A stretch of DNA of 64,000 nucleotides from an uncultured Flavobacteriia bacterium (lineage in GTDB: Bacteria; Bacteroidota; Bacteroidia; Flavobacteriales_D; Crocinitomicaceae). Below, in pieces: positions 25,916-34,635 of this stretch (position 1 is its first letter; every line of letters starts with the position of its first letter). The translations under genes and the position numbers were made by a program. The stretch covers positions 62,001 to 126,000 of the forward strand of contig CALJTX010000020.1 in NCBI GenBank assembly GCA_937975705.1. The letters are read 5' to 3'. A model generated the notes under the pieces. That model worked only from the letters and a program-made list of their open reading frames with translations, was not told the origin of the DNA and did no database searches.

Positions 25916-27679
25916 ATGAGTCAAAAGCTACAATATTCCTTGTTCAAACGCCTTTTCAGCTTTGCCAAGCCCTACAAAACATACCTAGTTGTAGCCGTCA
26001 GTGCCACGATTTTTTTAGCCGCACTTTCGCCCTCAAGGCCTTATGTAATTGGCGAGCTCATCGATCGCTATTTACTCAAGGATAAAGACCCAAACATGTT
26101 GCTCTTGGGTTCTTTGCTGGTACTCATCATGCTTTTGTTTGAGGCCGTATTGCAAGTTGTAGGCACCTATTTTTCGAATTTGTTGGCTCAGTCGGTCATT
26201 AGAGATTTGCGTCAAAAAGTGATCCGACACTTCATGAAGTTGCGCGTATCGTATTTTGATAAAAACCCTGTCGGAGCAATGGTGACAAGAGTTGTCTCAG
26301 ATATGGAAGCCATTACAGAAGTCTTTTCTTCGGGCATGATGGATATCGCCGCAGACTTATTGTCTTTGATTCTCATTGTCTTGTTTATGTTTTTGACCGA
26401 TTGGCAATTGGCTTTAATGACTTTAATCCCTGTTCCCTTATTGATCTGGGCCACACGCATTTTTGCCAAGGCTATGAAATCTTCGTTTCAGCAGGAAAGG
26501 CAGGCGGTAACCAAGCTCAATACGTTTGTTCAAGAACGCCTGACAGGCATGAGTTTGGTACAGCTTTTTAATCGCCAGCAACAAGAGGCCCATCATTTTG
26601 AGCAAATCAATTCAGAGCACCGCGCCGCACACATTAAAGCAGTTTGGGCCAACTCAATTTTCTTTCCTTTTGTCGAATTACTCAGTTCGCTATCAATTGC
26701 TTCCTTGCTTGTTTGGGGGGCGCTTCAGGCCGCAGGTAAGTCCGAACAGGAGGTCAGCAATATGTTTGGAGAATTGTTTGCTTTTGTCTTTTGGATCAGT
26801 CAATTGTATCGCCCAATTCGCATGTTGGCAGACAAATTCAACATCTTGCAGCGCGGAACCGTCAGGGCTGAGCGCATTTTTGCCGTTCTCGACGAACAAA
26901 CAGATGTACAGGATAAGGGGCATTTAACCGACGTAGATTTCAATCAAAATTTGCGTTTTCAAGGCGTCAACTTTTCGTATGTGGAAGGTCAGCCCGTAAT
27001 TACCGACCTCAATTTGGAGATTCAATATGGCCAGACCGTCGCTATTGTGGGCGCAACAGGTTCGGGTAAAACAACACTTGTCAATTTACTTGGTCGATTT
27101 TACGAGCATCAGTCGGGTCAGATTTTAATAGGTGCTGTGCCAATCGAAGCCATTGAATTGCAAACGCTGCGCAAGAATATTGCGATTGTTTTGCAAGACG
27201 TCTTCTTGTTTTCAGATACTGTTTTCAATAATATTACCCTCGGAGACCCTTCTATCACTTTAGAGCAAGTGATGAATGCGGCCAAAGAAGTTGGGGCGCA
27301 CGACTTCATAAGTGCGTTGCCCGATCAGTACGACCATAAAATTGGTGAAAGAGGTGGCACGCTATCTACAGGACAAAGACAACTATTGGCTTTTATCCGA
27401 GCATACGTTTATCAGCCTTCTTTGCTCATTCTAGACGAAGCCACTTCAAGTGTGGATAGCGAGAGTGAATTCATGATCCAACGCGCAACAGAAAAGCTAA
27501 CGGCAGGTAGAACCTCAATTGTGATTGCGCACCGCTTGTCTACAATCCGAAAGGCTGACCGCATTATAGTCATGGAAAAAGGCCGCATTATTGAACAAGG
27601 TACGCACGAAGAATTACTCGAATTGGGCGGACATTACAAGAATTTGTCGGACAGACAGTATTTCAATCAAGAAGCATGA
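25916..27679 (+). CDS. ABC exporter half-transporter (MsbA/LmrA-like), operon with a PBP-like protein
   Basis: A 587-residue exporter with the TMD in residues 1-310 (six helices) and an ATPase domain containing Walker A GATGSGKTT, the degenerate signature LSTGQRQLLAFIRA (LSTGQ instead of LSGGQ), Walker B LLILDEATSSVD and AHRLSTI. The LSTGQ change suggests that it may work as part of a heterodimer or with weakened ATPase at one site, as in exporters with one degenerate composite site, though no partner half is adjacent. Its stop overlaps the next start by 4 nt. Substrate unknown. Confidence 0.88.
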   Translation: MSQKLQYSLFKRLFSFAKPYKTYLVVAVSATIFLAALSPSRPYVIGELIDRYLLKDKDPNMLLLGSLLVLIMLLFEAVLQVVGTYFSNLLAQSVIRDLRQKVIRHFMKLRVSYFDKNPVGAMVTRVVSDMEAITEVFSSGMMDIAADLLSLILIVLFMFLTDWQLALMTLIPVPLLIWATRIFAKAMKSSFQQERQAVTKLNTFVQERLTGMSLVQLFNRQQQEAHHFEQINSEHRAAHIKAVWANSIFFPFVELLSSLSIASLLVWGALQAAGKSEQEVSNMFGELFAFVFWISQLYRPIRMLADKFNILQRGTVRAERIFAVLDEQTDVQDKGHLTDVDFNQNLRFQGVNFSYVEGQPVITDLNLEIQYGQTVAIVGATGSGKTTLVNLLGRFYEHQSGQILIGAVPIEAIELQTLRKNIAIVLQDVFLFSDTVFNNITLGDPSITLEQVMNAAKEVGAHDFISALPDQYDHKIGERGGTLSTGQRQLLAFIRAYVYQPSLLILDEATSSVDSESEFMIQRATEKLTAGRTSIVIAHRLSTIRKADRIIVMEKGRIIEQGTHEELLELGGHYKNLSDRQYFNQEA

Positions 27680-28533
27680 AGCGTTTTAAAATAGGGGGTG
27701 TTCCCGAACACTTTAATTTACCTTGGCGCCTGGCCATTGAGGAAGGAAAATTTAGAGATGCGGGTATAGAGCTCCATTGGTCAGACATGACCGGTGGAAC
27801 AGGCCAAATGATCAAAGGATTACAAGCGGGCACGCTCGATATCGCCGTATTGCTTACCGAAGGAATTACCCGCGCCATTTTAAAAGGGCTAGATGCTAAA
27901 ATTATTGCGGTATATGTGCAGAGCCCGCTATGCTGGGGCATTCACGTGCCAACAAATGAGACATTACAGCATTTAGCCGATTTGGATGGTGGTACTTTTG
28001 CGATTTCTCGCGAGGGTTCTGGTTCACACTTAATGAGTTATGTGCTGGCGCAGCGCGAAGGTTGGGAGCCCGATGCACTTTCATTTAATGTTGTCGGCGA
28101 TGTTTACGGAGGCCTGTGGGCGTTAAATCATGGTGAAGCACAGGGTTTTCTTTGGGAAAAATACACGACACAGCCCTTTGTGGATCAAGGAAAATGTAAG
28201 CGAATTGGCGAGGTATATACGCCTTGGCCTTGTTTTGTCATTGCTGTCAGAAATGAGGTTTTGGCTCAAGAAGAAGTATTGTTGAGTGCCGTTATTCATA
28301 TCATACAAGAGCGGGCTGCTCAATTGAAAGCTGCGCCCGACACCGCCGAAGTACTGGCTTGGCGTTATGCCCTCAAACAAGGTGAAGTAAGCGCTTGGTT
28401 GAAGCAAACGGAGTGGTCAAGTGCATTGGAAATGGATCAAGCAGCCATCCAAACAACTGTAGAAACACTCCTTGAGCTTGATCTTGTCACACCTCAAGAG
28501 GCTGAAAACTGGCCATCCAAATTATTTAAATGA
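27676..28533 (+). CDS. Soluble periplasmic-binding-protein-like protein (NMT1/Ca3427-like) without signal peptide
   Basis: 285 aa with the type-2 periplasmic-binding-protein fold start RFKIGGVPEHFNLPWRLAIEE, then SDMTGGTGQMIKGLQAGTLDIAV, as in NMT1/ThiY-type and the Ca3427-like subfamily, in which such domains exist without secretion. There is no signal peptide or lipobox, so it should be cytosolic; a role as ligand sensor or enzyme-like binder is inferred. It overlaps both neighbours by 4 nt: exporter before, secreted protein after. Substrate unknown; the thiamine-precursor or aromatic sulfonate ligands of relatives cannot be assigned here. Confidence 0.8.
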   Translation: MKRFKIGGVPEHFNLPWRLAIEEGKFRDAGIELHWSDMTGGTGQMIKGLQAGTLDIAVLLTEGITRAILKGLDAKIIAVYVQSPLCWGIHVPTNETLQHLADLDGGTFAISREGSGSHLMSYVLAQREGWEPDALSFNVVGDVYGGLWALNHGEAQGFLWEKYTTQPFVDQGKCKRIGEVYTPWPCFVIAVRNEVLAQEEVLLSAVIHIIQERAAQLKAAPDTAEVLAWRYALKQGEVSAWLKQTEWSSALEMDQAAIQTTVETLLELDLVTPQEAENWPSKLFK

Positions 28534-29651
28534 GCAGAGGGCTCAGCTTAGCTTTTGTATGCATTTGTCGGCTCATTTACAGCCAAGGCCTAGATTTGGG
28601 CACTATTTCTTATGCGCCATCTTTGGTGGCCAACCTAAGCAGTCTAGACAACGAAACATCGGGCTTGGTTTTTTATCATGACACGATTTTATCTATCAAC
28701 GACAGCGGTAATGAGCCCACCCTACACGCCTTGCGTAGTACAGACGGACAACATTTACAAAGTTGGCCAATAGCCAATGCGCTCAATTTAGATTGGGAGG
28801 CGCTCGCCCTTAGCCCCACAATGCTGTTTATTGGCGATGTAGGCAATAACATGGGCAATCGGACAACACGCGACATCTACCGGATCGATAGAACAGCATT
28901 GCAACCATTAGCAACTTCAATTTCAGCTCAAAAACTGACGTTCAAATGCGCCGACCAGCCCGCGTCAGTGTTGCCGGTCAATGCACACAACTACGATTGT
29001 GAGGCCATGTTTTATTGGCAAGACTCATTGCATATGCTGTCTAAGAACTGGCAAAACCTTTGGACGCGGCATTATGTGCTGCCATGCGACTGGCAAGACA
29101 CGCTCGTCGTGAGCCCGCGCGATTCTTTTTATGTCAATGGGTTGGTCACCGATGCAGCTGTAGATGCGTCGTCGAATCAAATTTATTTGTTGGGCTACAA
29201 GAAGGAGCAAAGTGGTCTTTACAGTTCGTTTCTCTATAGGTTTTTGAACACCAACAATCTATTTTTAGCTTCAGATTACCAAAGAATTGAACTTGGGTCA
29301 ACGCTCACATTGGCTCAAACGGAGGGGCTTTGTATGAGTGGGGCGCACAAAGGATTTGTATCAGGCGAACAAATTGTTTCAGTTATTACAATCGCTCCAA
29401 AACTGCATGTTTTTGATTTGAATACTGTTGGCTTACCCACTACACCAGAAAAGCCGAATATTTATTTCCATGTCAATATTTTATATATCCCTTCGGCTTT
29501 ACTGCCCGACTATAAACTTGTTGATATAAGTGGAAAAATGGCGCTAGAATGGCAACTCGATAAAAACTACCAAGATTTAACGAATTTGAAACCAGGCACT
29601 TATTTGCTTATTGGCCCAAATTATCGCAGAACTTGGGTAAAGTCTAATTGA
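28530..29651 (+). CDS. Secreted protein with beta-propeller-like domain and probable T9SS-type C-terminus
   Basis: 373 aa, signal peptide through about residue 19 (ends LIYSQ). The central part contains LVFYHDTILSINDSGNEP, DWEALALSPTMLFIGDVGNNMGNR and later YLLGYKKEQSGLYSSFLYRF, a pattern like SdiA-regulated/esterase-like phytase beta-propellers with Asp/Asn-rich loops. The last 55 residues (YKLVDISGKMALEWQLDKN, LKPGTYLLIGPN, ending RTWVKSN) resemble a type A T9SS sorting domain, which would send it across the outer membrane. It overlaps the PBP-like gene by 4 nt. Enzymatic activity unknown. Confidence 0.7.
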   Translation: MSRGLSLAFVCICRLIYSQGLDLGTISYAPSLVANLSSLDNETSGLVFYHDTILSINDSGNEPTLHALRSTDGQHLQSWPIANALNLDWEALALSPTMLFIGDVGNNMGNRTTRDIYRIDRTALQPLATSISAQKLTFKCADQPASVLPVNAHNYDCEAMFYWQDSLHMLSKNWQNLWTRHYVLPCDWQDTLVVSPRDSFYVNGLVTDAAVDASSNQIYLLGYKKEQSGLYSSFLYRFLNTNNLFLASDYQRIELGSTLTLAQTEGLCMSGAHKGFVSGEQIVSVITIAPKLHVFDLNTVGLPTTPEKPNIYFHVNILYIPSALLPDYKLVDISGKMALEWQLDKNYQDLTNLKPGTYLLIGPNYRRTWVKSN

Positions 29652-29765
29652 GATTACAGACATATTCTTTCCAAGTCCTTACTTGTTCAGTCATAAATGG
29701 TGTTTGTTCATTTGAGAAAAATTAAATGAACCAATCAATTACATTCATACTTATAAACTTGCAGT

Positions 29766-29876
29766 ATGATTCCACTTATACCTCAATTTGACAATAATTT
29801 TTGGTGGGCAGGTGCAGCAGTGCTTGCCATTCTGAGTATCATTTTTGCCGTCTTTTTAACAGACCGCAAAAACTAG
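29766..29876 (+). CDS. 36-residue single-pass membrane protein
   Basis: A short ORF encoding MIPLIPQFDNNFWWAGAAVL followed by a continuous hydrophobic run and a basic end TDRKN, i.e. one transmembrane helix (residues about 13-31). Support: a near-consensus -7 element TAAACTTG (29754-29761) ends 4 nt before the ATG, the same geometry as several other genes here, and the TAG stop overlaps the TAG of the convergent protease gene in a shared CTAG, as at other convergent gene ends in the window. No homology recognised; small subunit or regulator of a membrane complex is a guess. Confidence 0.5.
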   Translation: MIPLIPQFDNNFWWAGAAVLAILSIIFAVFLTDRKN

Positions 29877-31441
29877 AAGCTTTTGAGTGCTCGCTGAATA
29901 TCGGTGTCTTGTGAATTCACGACCTGATAGTAGCCAGGTTCCAAAAACAAATGCCGGGCAATTTCTGCCTTGAGCAAACGCCTGATATTTTCTTTACTGT
30001 GCAAGTATTCGTTGCGTTGAAAACGCACATTAAATTCTTTGGAAGCAAATGAAGTGAACTGTGTAAGGAGTTGTTCATTGACTTCAAACTTCGTTAAATA
30101 CTCATTTAATTTAAGCTTGATGTCGTTGTGATTAAGGTAGTCAAAAGCAAACGCATTGAACACCCCATTCCACTGCAATTCGGAGAGGTAGAGAGACGTG
30201 CCAGAGGTGTCGCCAGCTATAAATACATCTGGCATGATGCCTCCTCCGCCGTAAACTGTTCTGCCTTTGCGTGTTTTGTATTTGAGTGAATCTACAAAAA
30301 TGCTGGAGTCAGGCTTGAAGTATGCTTCTGTGAGTGCTTTTTGCTCGTCTTCTTTGTAGGCTTCATATCCTTTTTCATAAGGTCTTTGAATCGAACGGCC
30401 AGAAGGCGTATAATAGCGCGCAATGGTAATGCGGATATTACTGCCGTCTTTCAAGCGTTTGTCTTGTTGAATAAGCCCTTTTCCATAAGAGCGACGCCCC
30501 ACAACTTTTGCACGATCGTTGTCTTGTAAGGCACCGGCTAATATCTCACTTGCCGAAGCAGATTGGGCATCGATGAGCACAACTGTTTTGGTTTTTTCTA
30601 GGATGCCAGCTGCGGTTGCTCTATATTTTTGCTCCTTGCTATGGAAGCCTTTGGAACTCAGGATGAGGTAGCCATTTGGCAAAAACTCGTCGGCTATTTG
30701 AATGGCAGCATCCATGGTGCCGCCTCCGTTTCCGCGGAGGTCTAGCAGCAGTTTTTTCATCCCTTTAGCTTGGAGTTGTAGCGCTGCTGAATGGAATTCT
30801 TGGGCAGTTGGCAAAGAGAATTGACTAATTTGGATATAACCAGTTGTTTTGTCAATCATGTAATAACTTGGAACTGTCGCAATCGGAATGGTGTTGCGCA
30901 CCAAGGTTTTTTGTAGTTTCTTTCCTTTGCGGTAAATAGTGACTTTTACTTCGGTGTTCGGCGCGCCTTTTAAGCGGTCCATGACCTTTTCGTTGGTAAT
31001 TGATTTGCCCGTTGCCGCTTTGCCATCGATGGCAATGATGCGGTCGCCGCGTTTTAAGCCCCCTAAGAAGGCCGGAGAAAGCGCATTGACGTGTGTAACA
31101 CAGATTGTGTCGCGAAAGAGCAAGAAACGCACCCCAATGCCACCAAACGCCGCGTTGGTTTGTTCGTCGAGTAGTTTGAGGTTTTTAGCAGAAATGTAAT
31201 TGCTGTGTGGGTCTAGCTTGTGTAGCATTTCTGAAATCGTTTGTTCAAAGATTTCTTCCGTGTTGATTTTATCGACGTACTGCTGGTCTAGTACTTGAAA
31301 AATTTGCTGGAGTTTTTGCAGTTCTTTGCTGTCGTTGTTGGCTGTCCCAAAAAGTGAGCTGCCTACCCATACGCCGAGTGCAGCGATGCTAGTGAGCAGA
31401 ATGGGTAGCCAATATAGGGGTTTAGGACCTTCTTCAGACAT
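29873..31441 (-). CDS. C-terminal processing peptidase (S41 family, CtpA-like)
   Basis: A 522-aa S41 protease with an N-terminal membrane anchor (PLYWLPILLTSIAALGVWVG, residues 7-30), a PDZ domain (GGIGVRFLLFRDTICVTHV, KRGDRIIAIDGKAA), and the catalytic Ser in DAQSASASEILAGAL with the Lys in RRSYGKGLIQ. Such tail-specific proteases trim or degrade periplasmic proteins. ATG at 31441 is chosen because it leaves an 8-nt overlap with the deaminase gene; an ATG five codons earlier (31456) overlaps more. It probably is the distal gene of the oxidase assembly operon. Confidence 0.9.
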   Translation of the reverse strand: MSEEGPKPLYWLPILLTSIAALGVWVGSSLFGTANNDSKELQKLQQIFQVLDQQYVDKINTEEIFEQTISEMLHKLDPHSNYISAKNLKLLDEQTNAAFGGIGVRFLLFRDTICVTHVNALSPAFLGGLKRGDRIIAIDGKAATGKSITNEKVMDRLKGAPNTEVKVTIYRKGKKLQKTLVRNTIPIATVPSYYMIDKTTGYIQISQFSLPTAQEFHSAALQLQAKGMKKLLLDLRGNGGGTMDAAIQIADEFLPNGYLILSSKGFHSKEQKYRATAAGILEKTKTVVLIDAQSASASEILAGALQDNDRAKVVGRRSYGKGLIQQDKRLKDGSNIRITIARYYTPSGRSIQRPYEKGYEAYKEDEQKALTEAYFKPDSSIFVDSLKYKTRKGRTVYGGGGIMPDVFIAGDTSGTSLYLSELQWNGVFNAFAFDYLNHNDIKLKLNEYLTKFEVNEQLLTQFTSFASKEFNVRFQRNEYLHSKENIRRLLKAEIARHLFLEPGYYQVVNSQDTDIQRALKSF

Positions 31442-31880
31442 CGTCAATATTTTCAATTTGTGAGACTTCTAAGCCTGCAGATTTCAGGAACTCGACTCCG
31501 GAGAGGTCTTTGTAGGCTTCTTGATATACCAAGCGTTTGATGCCAGATTGCAAGACTAATTTGCTGCAGTCTTTGCATGGCGAATGCGTGAGGTAGAGTG
31601 TGGCGTCTTTGCAATTATTGGTCGAGCGCGCTACTTTAAGAATGGCATTGGCCTCGGCATGCAGCACGTACCAGTGTGTTTGGTTGCTGTCGTCTTCGCA
31701 GCAGTTGTCAAAACCGGCAGGCGTGCCGTTGTAGCCATCTGAAATGATAATGGCATCCTTGACAATGATGGCACCTACTTGTTTTCTTTGGCAATGCGAA
31801 AGCAGCGCCCAACTTGCTGCTAAACGCAAATAGGCTTTGTCGTAACGTTGTTGTTTGGGATCTGTTTGCTTATGCGCCAT
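31434..31880 (-). CDS. dCMP deaminase family protein (ComEB-like)
   Basis: A zinc-dependent deoxycytidylate deaminase of 148 aa making dUMP for thymidylate synthesis. The zinc/catalytic motifs are HAEANAIL and SPCKDCSKL; GYNGTPAGFDNC is the dCMP-contacting segment, and KQVGAIIVKD an early strand. It overlaps by 11 nt the upstream membrane protein and by 8 nt the protease downstream, so it is transcribed with the oxidase genes, a link I cannot explain functionally. Confidence 0.93.
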   Translation of the reverse strand: MAHKQTDPKQQRYDKAYLRLAASWALLSHCQRKQVGAIIVKDAIIISDGYNGTPAGFDNCCEDDSNQTHWYVLHAEANAILKVARSTNNCKDATLYLTHSPCKDCSKLVLQSGIKRLVYQEAYKDLSGVEFLKSAGLEVSQIENIDDV

Positions 31881-32295
31881 GTCTGATATGACCTCCTAAA
31901 TAACCAGTAAATGCAAACAAAATAAATGCAATGATGCCTACTACGAGCGTGAAAAGCTCGATTTTCTTAGCGCTTTTCCATTCTGCGCGTTCAGCCCAAA
32001 GTCCGATGATGGCCGCTGCGGTCAAAATAAAGACAAAAATGAGTGCGTTTTCAGCCATTTCTTCGTGGACATGAATCAATTTATGCGAAATACCAGGAAC
32101 GTGCTCAATACTTTCCTCAGCTGGCTCGCCAGTGAAATAAGCAACAAAACCTCCGATACCACCAATCAAAAGGATGAGGTAAGCACTTAGCGTTGTTTTG
32201 AGATTGGGTTTGATCAGTGCAACAACTAAAAGTAAGACGCCAAAAAGTGAGCCGAGTATTGGAAAGTGGTTGCTGAGTAAGTGTAAATAGGCCAT
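31870..32295 (-). CDS. Four-helix membrane protein of the oxidase assembly operon, unknown function
   Basis: 141 aa with four hydrophobic segments (residues about 8-28, 37-55, 82-102, 113-135) and conserved-looking charged loop residues (GEPAEESIEHV, HVHEEMAEN). Several histidines (H5, H10, H71, H76 region, H136) sit close to membrane borders, as in heme- or copper-handling proteins, but no known motif is present. The position right after the DUF420 gene and in the same direction suggests a role in oxidase biogenesis. Not recognised as a named family. Confidence 0.7.
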   Translation of the reverse strand: MAYLHLLSNHFPILGSLFGVLLLVVALIKPNLKTTLSAYLILLIGGIGGFVAYFTGEPAEESIEHVPGISHKLIHVHEEMAENALIFVFILTAAAIIGLWAERAEWKSAKKIELFTLVVGIIAFILFAFTGYLGGHIRHGA

Positions 32296-32332
32296 GACAG
32301 TTTGAATTAGTTAGTTGAAAGTTACGTAAAAT

Positions 32333-32908
32333 TTAATGCGAATAGTAAGGAGAGATCATTAAATATACAACTACACCTGTAACGGCGACATATAGCCAAA
32401 TAGGAAAGGCAAATTTTGCCCATTTTTTATGCTTTTGATAATTGCCCTCCCAAGCGTGTAGGTAGGTGAACAAAACCACTGGAATTACGGCTACACTCAG
32501 TGTGATATGCGATAGCAACAAAATGATATAAGCCAATCGAGATGACTTCACGTATTTGAGTTCTATTTCATCTAGTTTGCCATTGGCATCTAGATCACCG
32601 TAAAGTGTAGAGTCGGAGGTCATGTGGTATGCGACATAACACAGCAAAAACAATACACTTAAGCCCAACGCCACTTGAATGGTTTTTTGGTGCTGCTGTA
32701 CTTTTCCATTTTTGATGAAATACAGCGCCAATAGCAATAATACAGCTGTTATGCCATTGATGGAAGCATAAATTGGCGGTAAAAAAGAAAAGTCAACGCC
32801 TTCGATTTTGATACCAAATAAGGCTGCCACTGCAATAGGAATGACGATTGAAACAGCGATAATCCACTTTCGCAAGTTGGTTTTATTGGGGTTTGTAGTT
32901 GTATTCAT
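32333..32908 (-). CDS. DUF420 family membrane protein (cytochrome oxidase biogenesis)
   Basis: A 191-aa DUF420 protein with five hydrophobic segments. DUF420/CtaM-like members are needed for, or linked to, heme-copper oxidase function in some bacteria. Notable are HQKTIQVALGLSVLFLLCYVAYH, a loop insertion with ESTLYGDLDANGKLDE-type acidic residues, and a His-rich HITLSVAVIPVVLFTYLHAW segment. It begins within the 3' end of the SCO gene (26-nt overlap). Likely acts with the SCO proteins in copper-site or heme assembly; this rests on linkage. Confidence 0.85.
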   Translation of the reverse strand: MNTTTNPNKTNLRKWIIAVSIVIPIAVAALFGIKIEGVDFSFLPPIYASINGITAVLLLLALYFIKNGKVQQHQKTIQVALGLSVLFLLCYVAYHMTSDSTLYGDLDANGKLDEIELKYVKSSRLAYIILLLSHITLSVAVIPVVLFTYLHAWEGNYQKHKKWAKFAFPIWLYVAVTGVVVYLMISPYYSH

Positions 32909-33563
32909 ATGTAAAAAGGTTTTTGGCTTCTTTTATTAACCGTTCAAATTCTTTTTTGTTGACGCTGAGGTCTGGCTGCACGACTTCATAAACGCCGCGC
33001 ACATAGCCTTTTTTGTCCACTAGTGTAAACGCCCCGGAATGGGCATAGCCGCCCAAAGCTTCTTCTTCGCGTCCTGCAAAAATAAGAAAGTGTTCGATAC
33101 CCAATTGGTGCGTAAACGCTTCGTTTCCGCTTAGAAAACTCCAATTCGGATTATCGATGCCTAATTTGCGTTTGTGTGCCTTGAGTACGCTTGGTTTGTC
33201 ATTGGTAGGATCAATGGTGAAAGAAAGGTATTGGATGTCTTTTTGATAAGTTTGCAGCGCTTTTTCTACGTTTTTGAGCTGCGTATTCATGATAGGGCAG
33301 ATACTCGGGCAACTCGCAAAGAAGAATTCACTGATCCAGACTTTGCCTGCAAATGTTTGCTTGGTAACCAATACGGAGTCTTCGTTGAAAAATGAAAAGT
33401 CTGGAATGCGCTGATAGATGGTGTCGGTGACGGTTTTGCCATTTTTTTGGCTGTAAGCGACATCGTAATTGCCTAAAATGGGAAGCGGTTTAGGTTTTTG
33501 CTCTGTGCAAGACAAAGCAAACAATAAGCTGAAGAGTATCCAGTTAGCGTTGTTTTTTAGCAC
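32883..33563 (-). CDS. SCO1/SenC copper chaperone lipoprotein for cytochrome oxidase
   Basis: SCO-family thioredoxin-fold protein (226 aa) delivering copper to the CuA site of subunit II. The signal ends in a lipobox (FALSC). The copper-binding cysteines are in FASCPSICPIMN (CxxxC) and the third ligand His appears in GGYAHSGAFTLVDKKG, so all three SCO ligands are present. It overlaps the DUF420 start (26 nt) and the second SCO-like gene (20 nt). The pairing with a second, His-lacking SCO-like protein is noteworthy. Confidence 0.9.
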   Translation of the reverse strand: MLKNNANWILFSLLFALSCTEQKPKPLPILGNYDVAYSQKNGKTVTDTIYQRIPDFSFFNEDSVLVTKQTFAGKVWISEFFFASCPSICPIMNTQLKNVEKALQTYQKDIQYLSFTIDPTNDKPSVLKAHKRKLGIDNPNWSFLSGNEAFTHQLGIEHFLIFAGREEEALGGYAHSGAFTLVDKKGYVRGVYEVVQPDLSVNKKEFERLIKEAKNLFTYEYNYKPQ

Positions 33564-34242
33564 GTTCCTTATCGTATTGTTTGATCAAAAGCGCAAGGTG
33601 TTCTTTCATTTTACGGATCATGCCTTCGGTATGGCCATTGAGCACCATCCGTAAGTGGTTTCTTTTGTCTAGGAGCATGATCAGCTCGTTGTAAGAAACA
33701 CCACCGAAGTATTTGGGGTCTTTGTGTATTAATTTTTGACCGTTGTTGCTGAGGTTGTAAAATATTTTTGGGTCGGCACTGATCAATTGCCAAAGTTCTG
33801 GATCAAAGCCTTCTACTTTGCTTTTGAGCATGTCTTGGATGTCGAGTAATTCTTTTTCCGAGACGGGGTTACCCAATGAATCGACAACAATAGAGAGCAG
33901 CCTCACTTGTTTGAGCTTTTTGCGCTTGTTGGTTCGGAGGTCTTTGTAGAGGTTTTGGGTCAGGGGAAAGAAAGCCAAACCACACTGATAAGGACAAGTG
34001 GTTTGCAGGGTGGTGACCAGGACTACTTGATCTTGGTAATCTTGTAGAGATAGTTCTTGTTTGCCCTTGTGGTTGTAAACAGAAAAGGTTGGTGTTTTCA
34101 CCAACCCATAATCTGCTAATTTTTTAAAACGGTGGTCGCAACCACGCGTGGCCATGAAAATCAAGATGAGCGCTGGTCCAAATACCAGAGAGAGTGCTAA
34201 TATAGATCTCTTCTTACTTCGGGTGGCAGCTTGCTCTTCCAT
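33544..34242 (-). CDS. SCO-like thioredoxin-fold protein lacking the copper-ligand His
   Basis: A 232-aa membrane-anchored protein (hydrophobic segment residues 13-30) with the SCO-like motif TTCPYQCGLAFFPLTQ (CxxxC). The region that normally holds the third copper ligand His reads YFGGVSYNELIMLLDKRNH, without His at the family position, so it likely cannot hold copper in the SCO way and may be a thiol-disulfide partner reducing CuA cysteines. It lies 3 nt after the subunit IV gene and before the canonical SCO gene. Function is inferred. Confidence 0.8.
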   Translation of the reverse strand: MEEQAATRSKKRSILALSLVFGPALILIFMATRGCDHRFKKLADYGLVKTPTFSVYNHKGKQELSLQDYQDQVVLVTTLQTTCPYQCGLAFFPLTQNLYKDLRTNKRKKLKQVRLLSIVVDSLGNPVSEKELLDIQDMLKSKVEGFDPELWQLISADPKIFYNLSNNGQKLIHKDPKYFGGVSYNELIMLLDKRNHLRMVLNGHTEGMIRKMKEHLALLIKQYDKERAKKQR

Positions 34243-34245
34243 TTT

Positions 34246-34614
34246 TTATTGCCACATGGTTTCCCAAACACTACCTACGGCTGTGCCTTCAACAAGAGCG
34301 ATGAAGATGAGGTAAGCAACGAAGATAAAGTAGGGGATCAAAATGACATTGCGTAAATATGGGCGCTCGTCTCCGAGGTGCATAAATACCATCACGATGT
34401 AACCAGCTTTCAATAACGTAAGCAAGATGAAGGTGATTTTAACGGCTGTCCACCAGTCTGAAGATTGTTTGATGCTCGCACCAATGAATACTTCGATAAT
34501 GGTCACTAAAGTCAGTAGAAGCGTGACTTTATAAATTTTAGAGCGAATTTGTTTCCCTTTAGCTTCGTCGTGATGCGCGTGAAGTGAATATTCTATGAGG
34601 TCGTCTCTTTCCAT
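34246..34614 (-). CDS. Cytochrome c oxidase subunit IV (caa3 type, COX4_pro)
   Basis: A 122-aa small membrane subunit with three hydrophobic segments (residues about 31-50, 58-78, 88-110). The pattern of a charged N-terminus followed by IYKVTLLLTLVTIIEVFIGA and KAGYIVMVFMHLGDE matches the prokaryotic subunit IV of heme-copper oxidases. It follows subunit III by 21 nt and precedes the SCO-like gene by 3 nt. Subunits I and II are not encoded in the window. Confidence 0.87.
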   Translation of the reverse strand: MERDDLIEYSLHAHHDEAKGKQIRSKIYKVTLLLTLVTIIEVFIGASIKQSSDWWTAVKITFILLTLLKAGYIVMVFMHLGDERPYLRNVILIPYFIFVAYLIFIALVEGTAVGSVWETMWQ

Positions 34615-34635
34615 GTTGTTTGTTGATTAAGAGAA

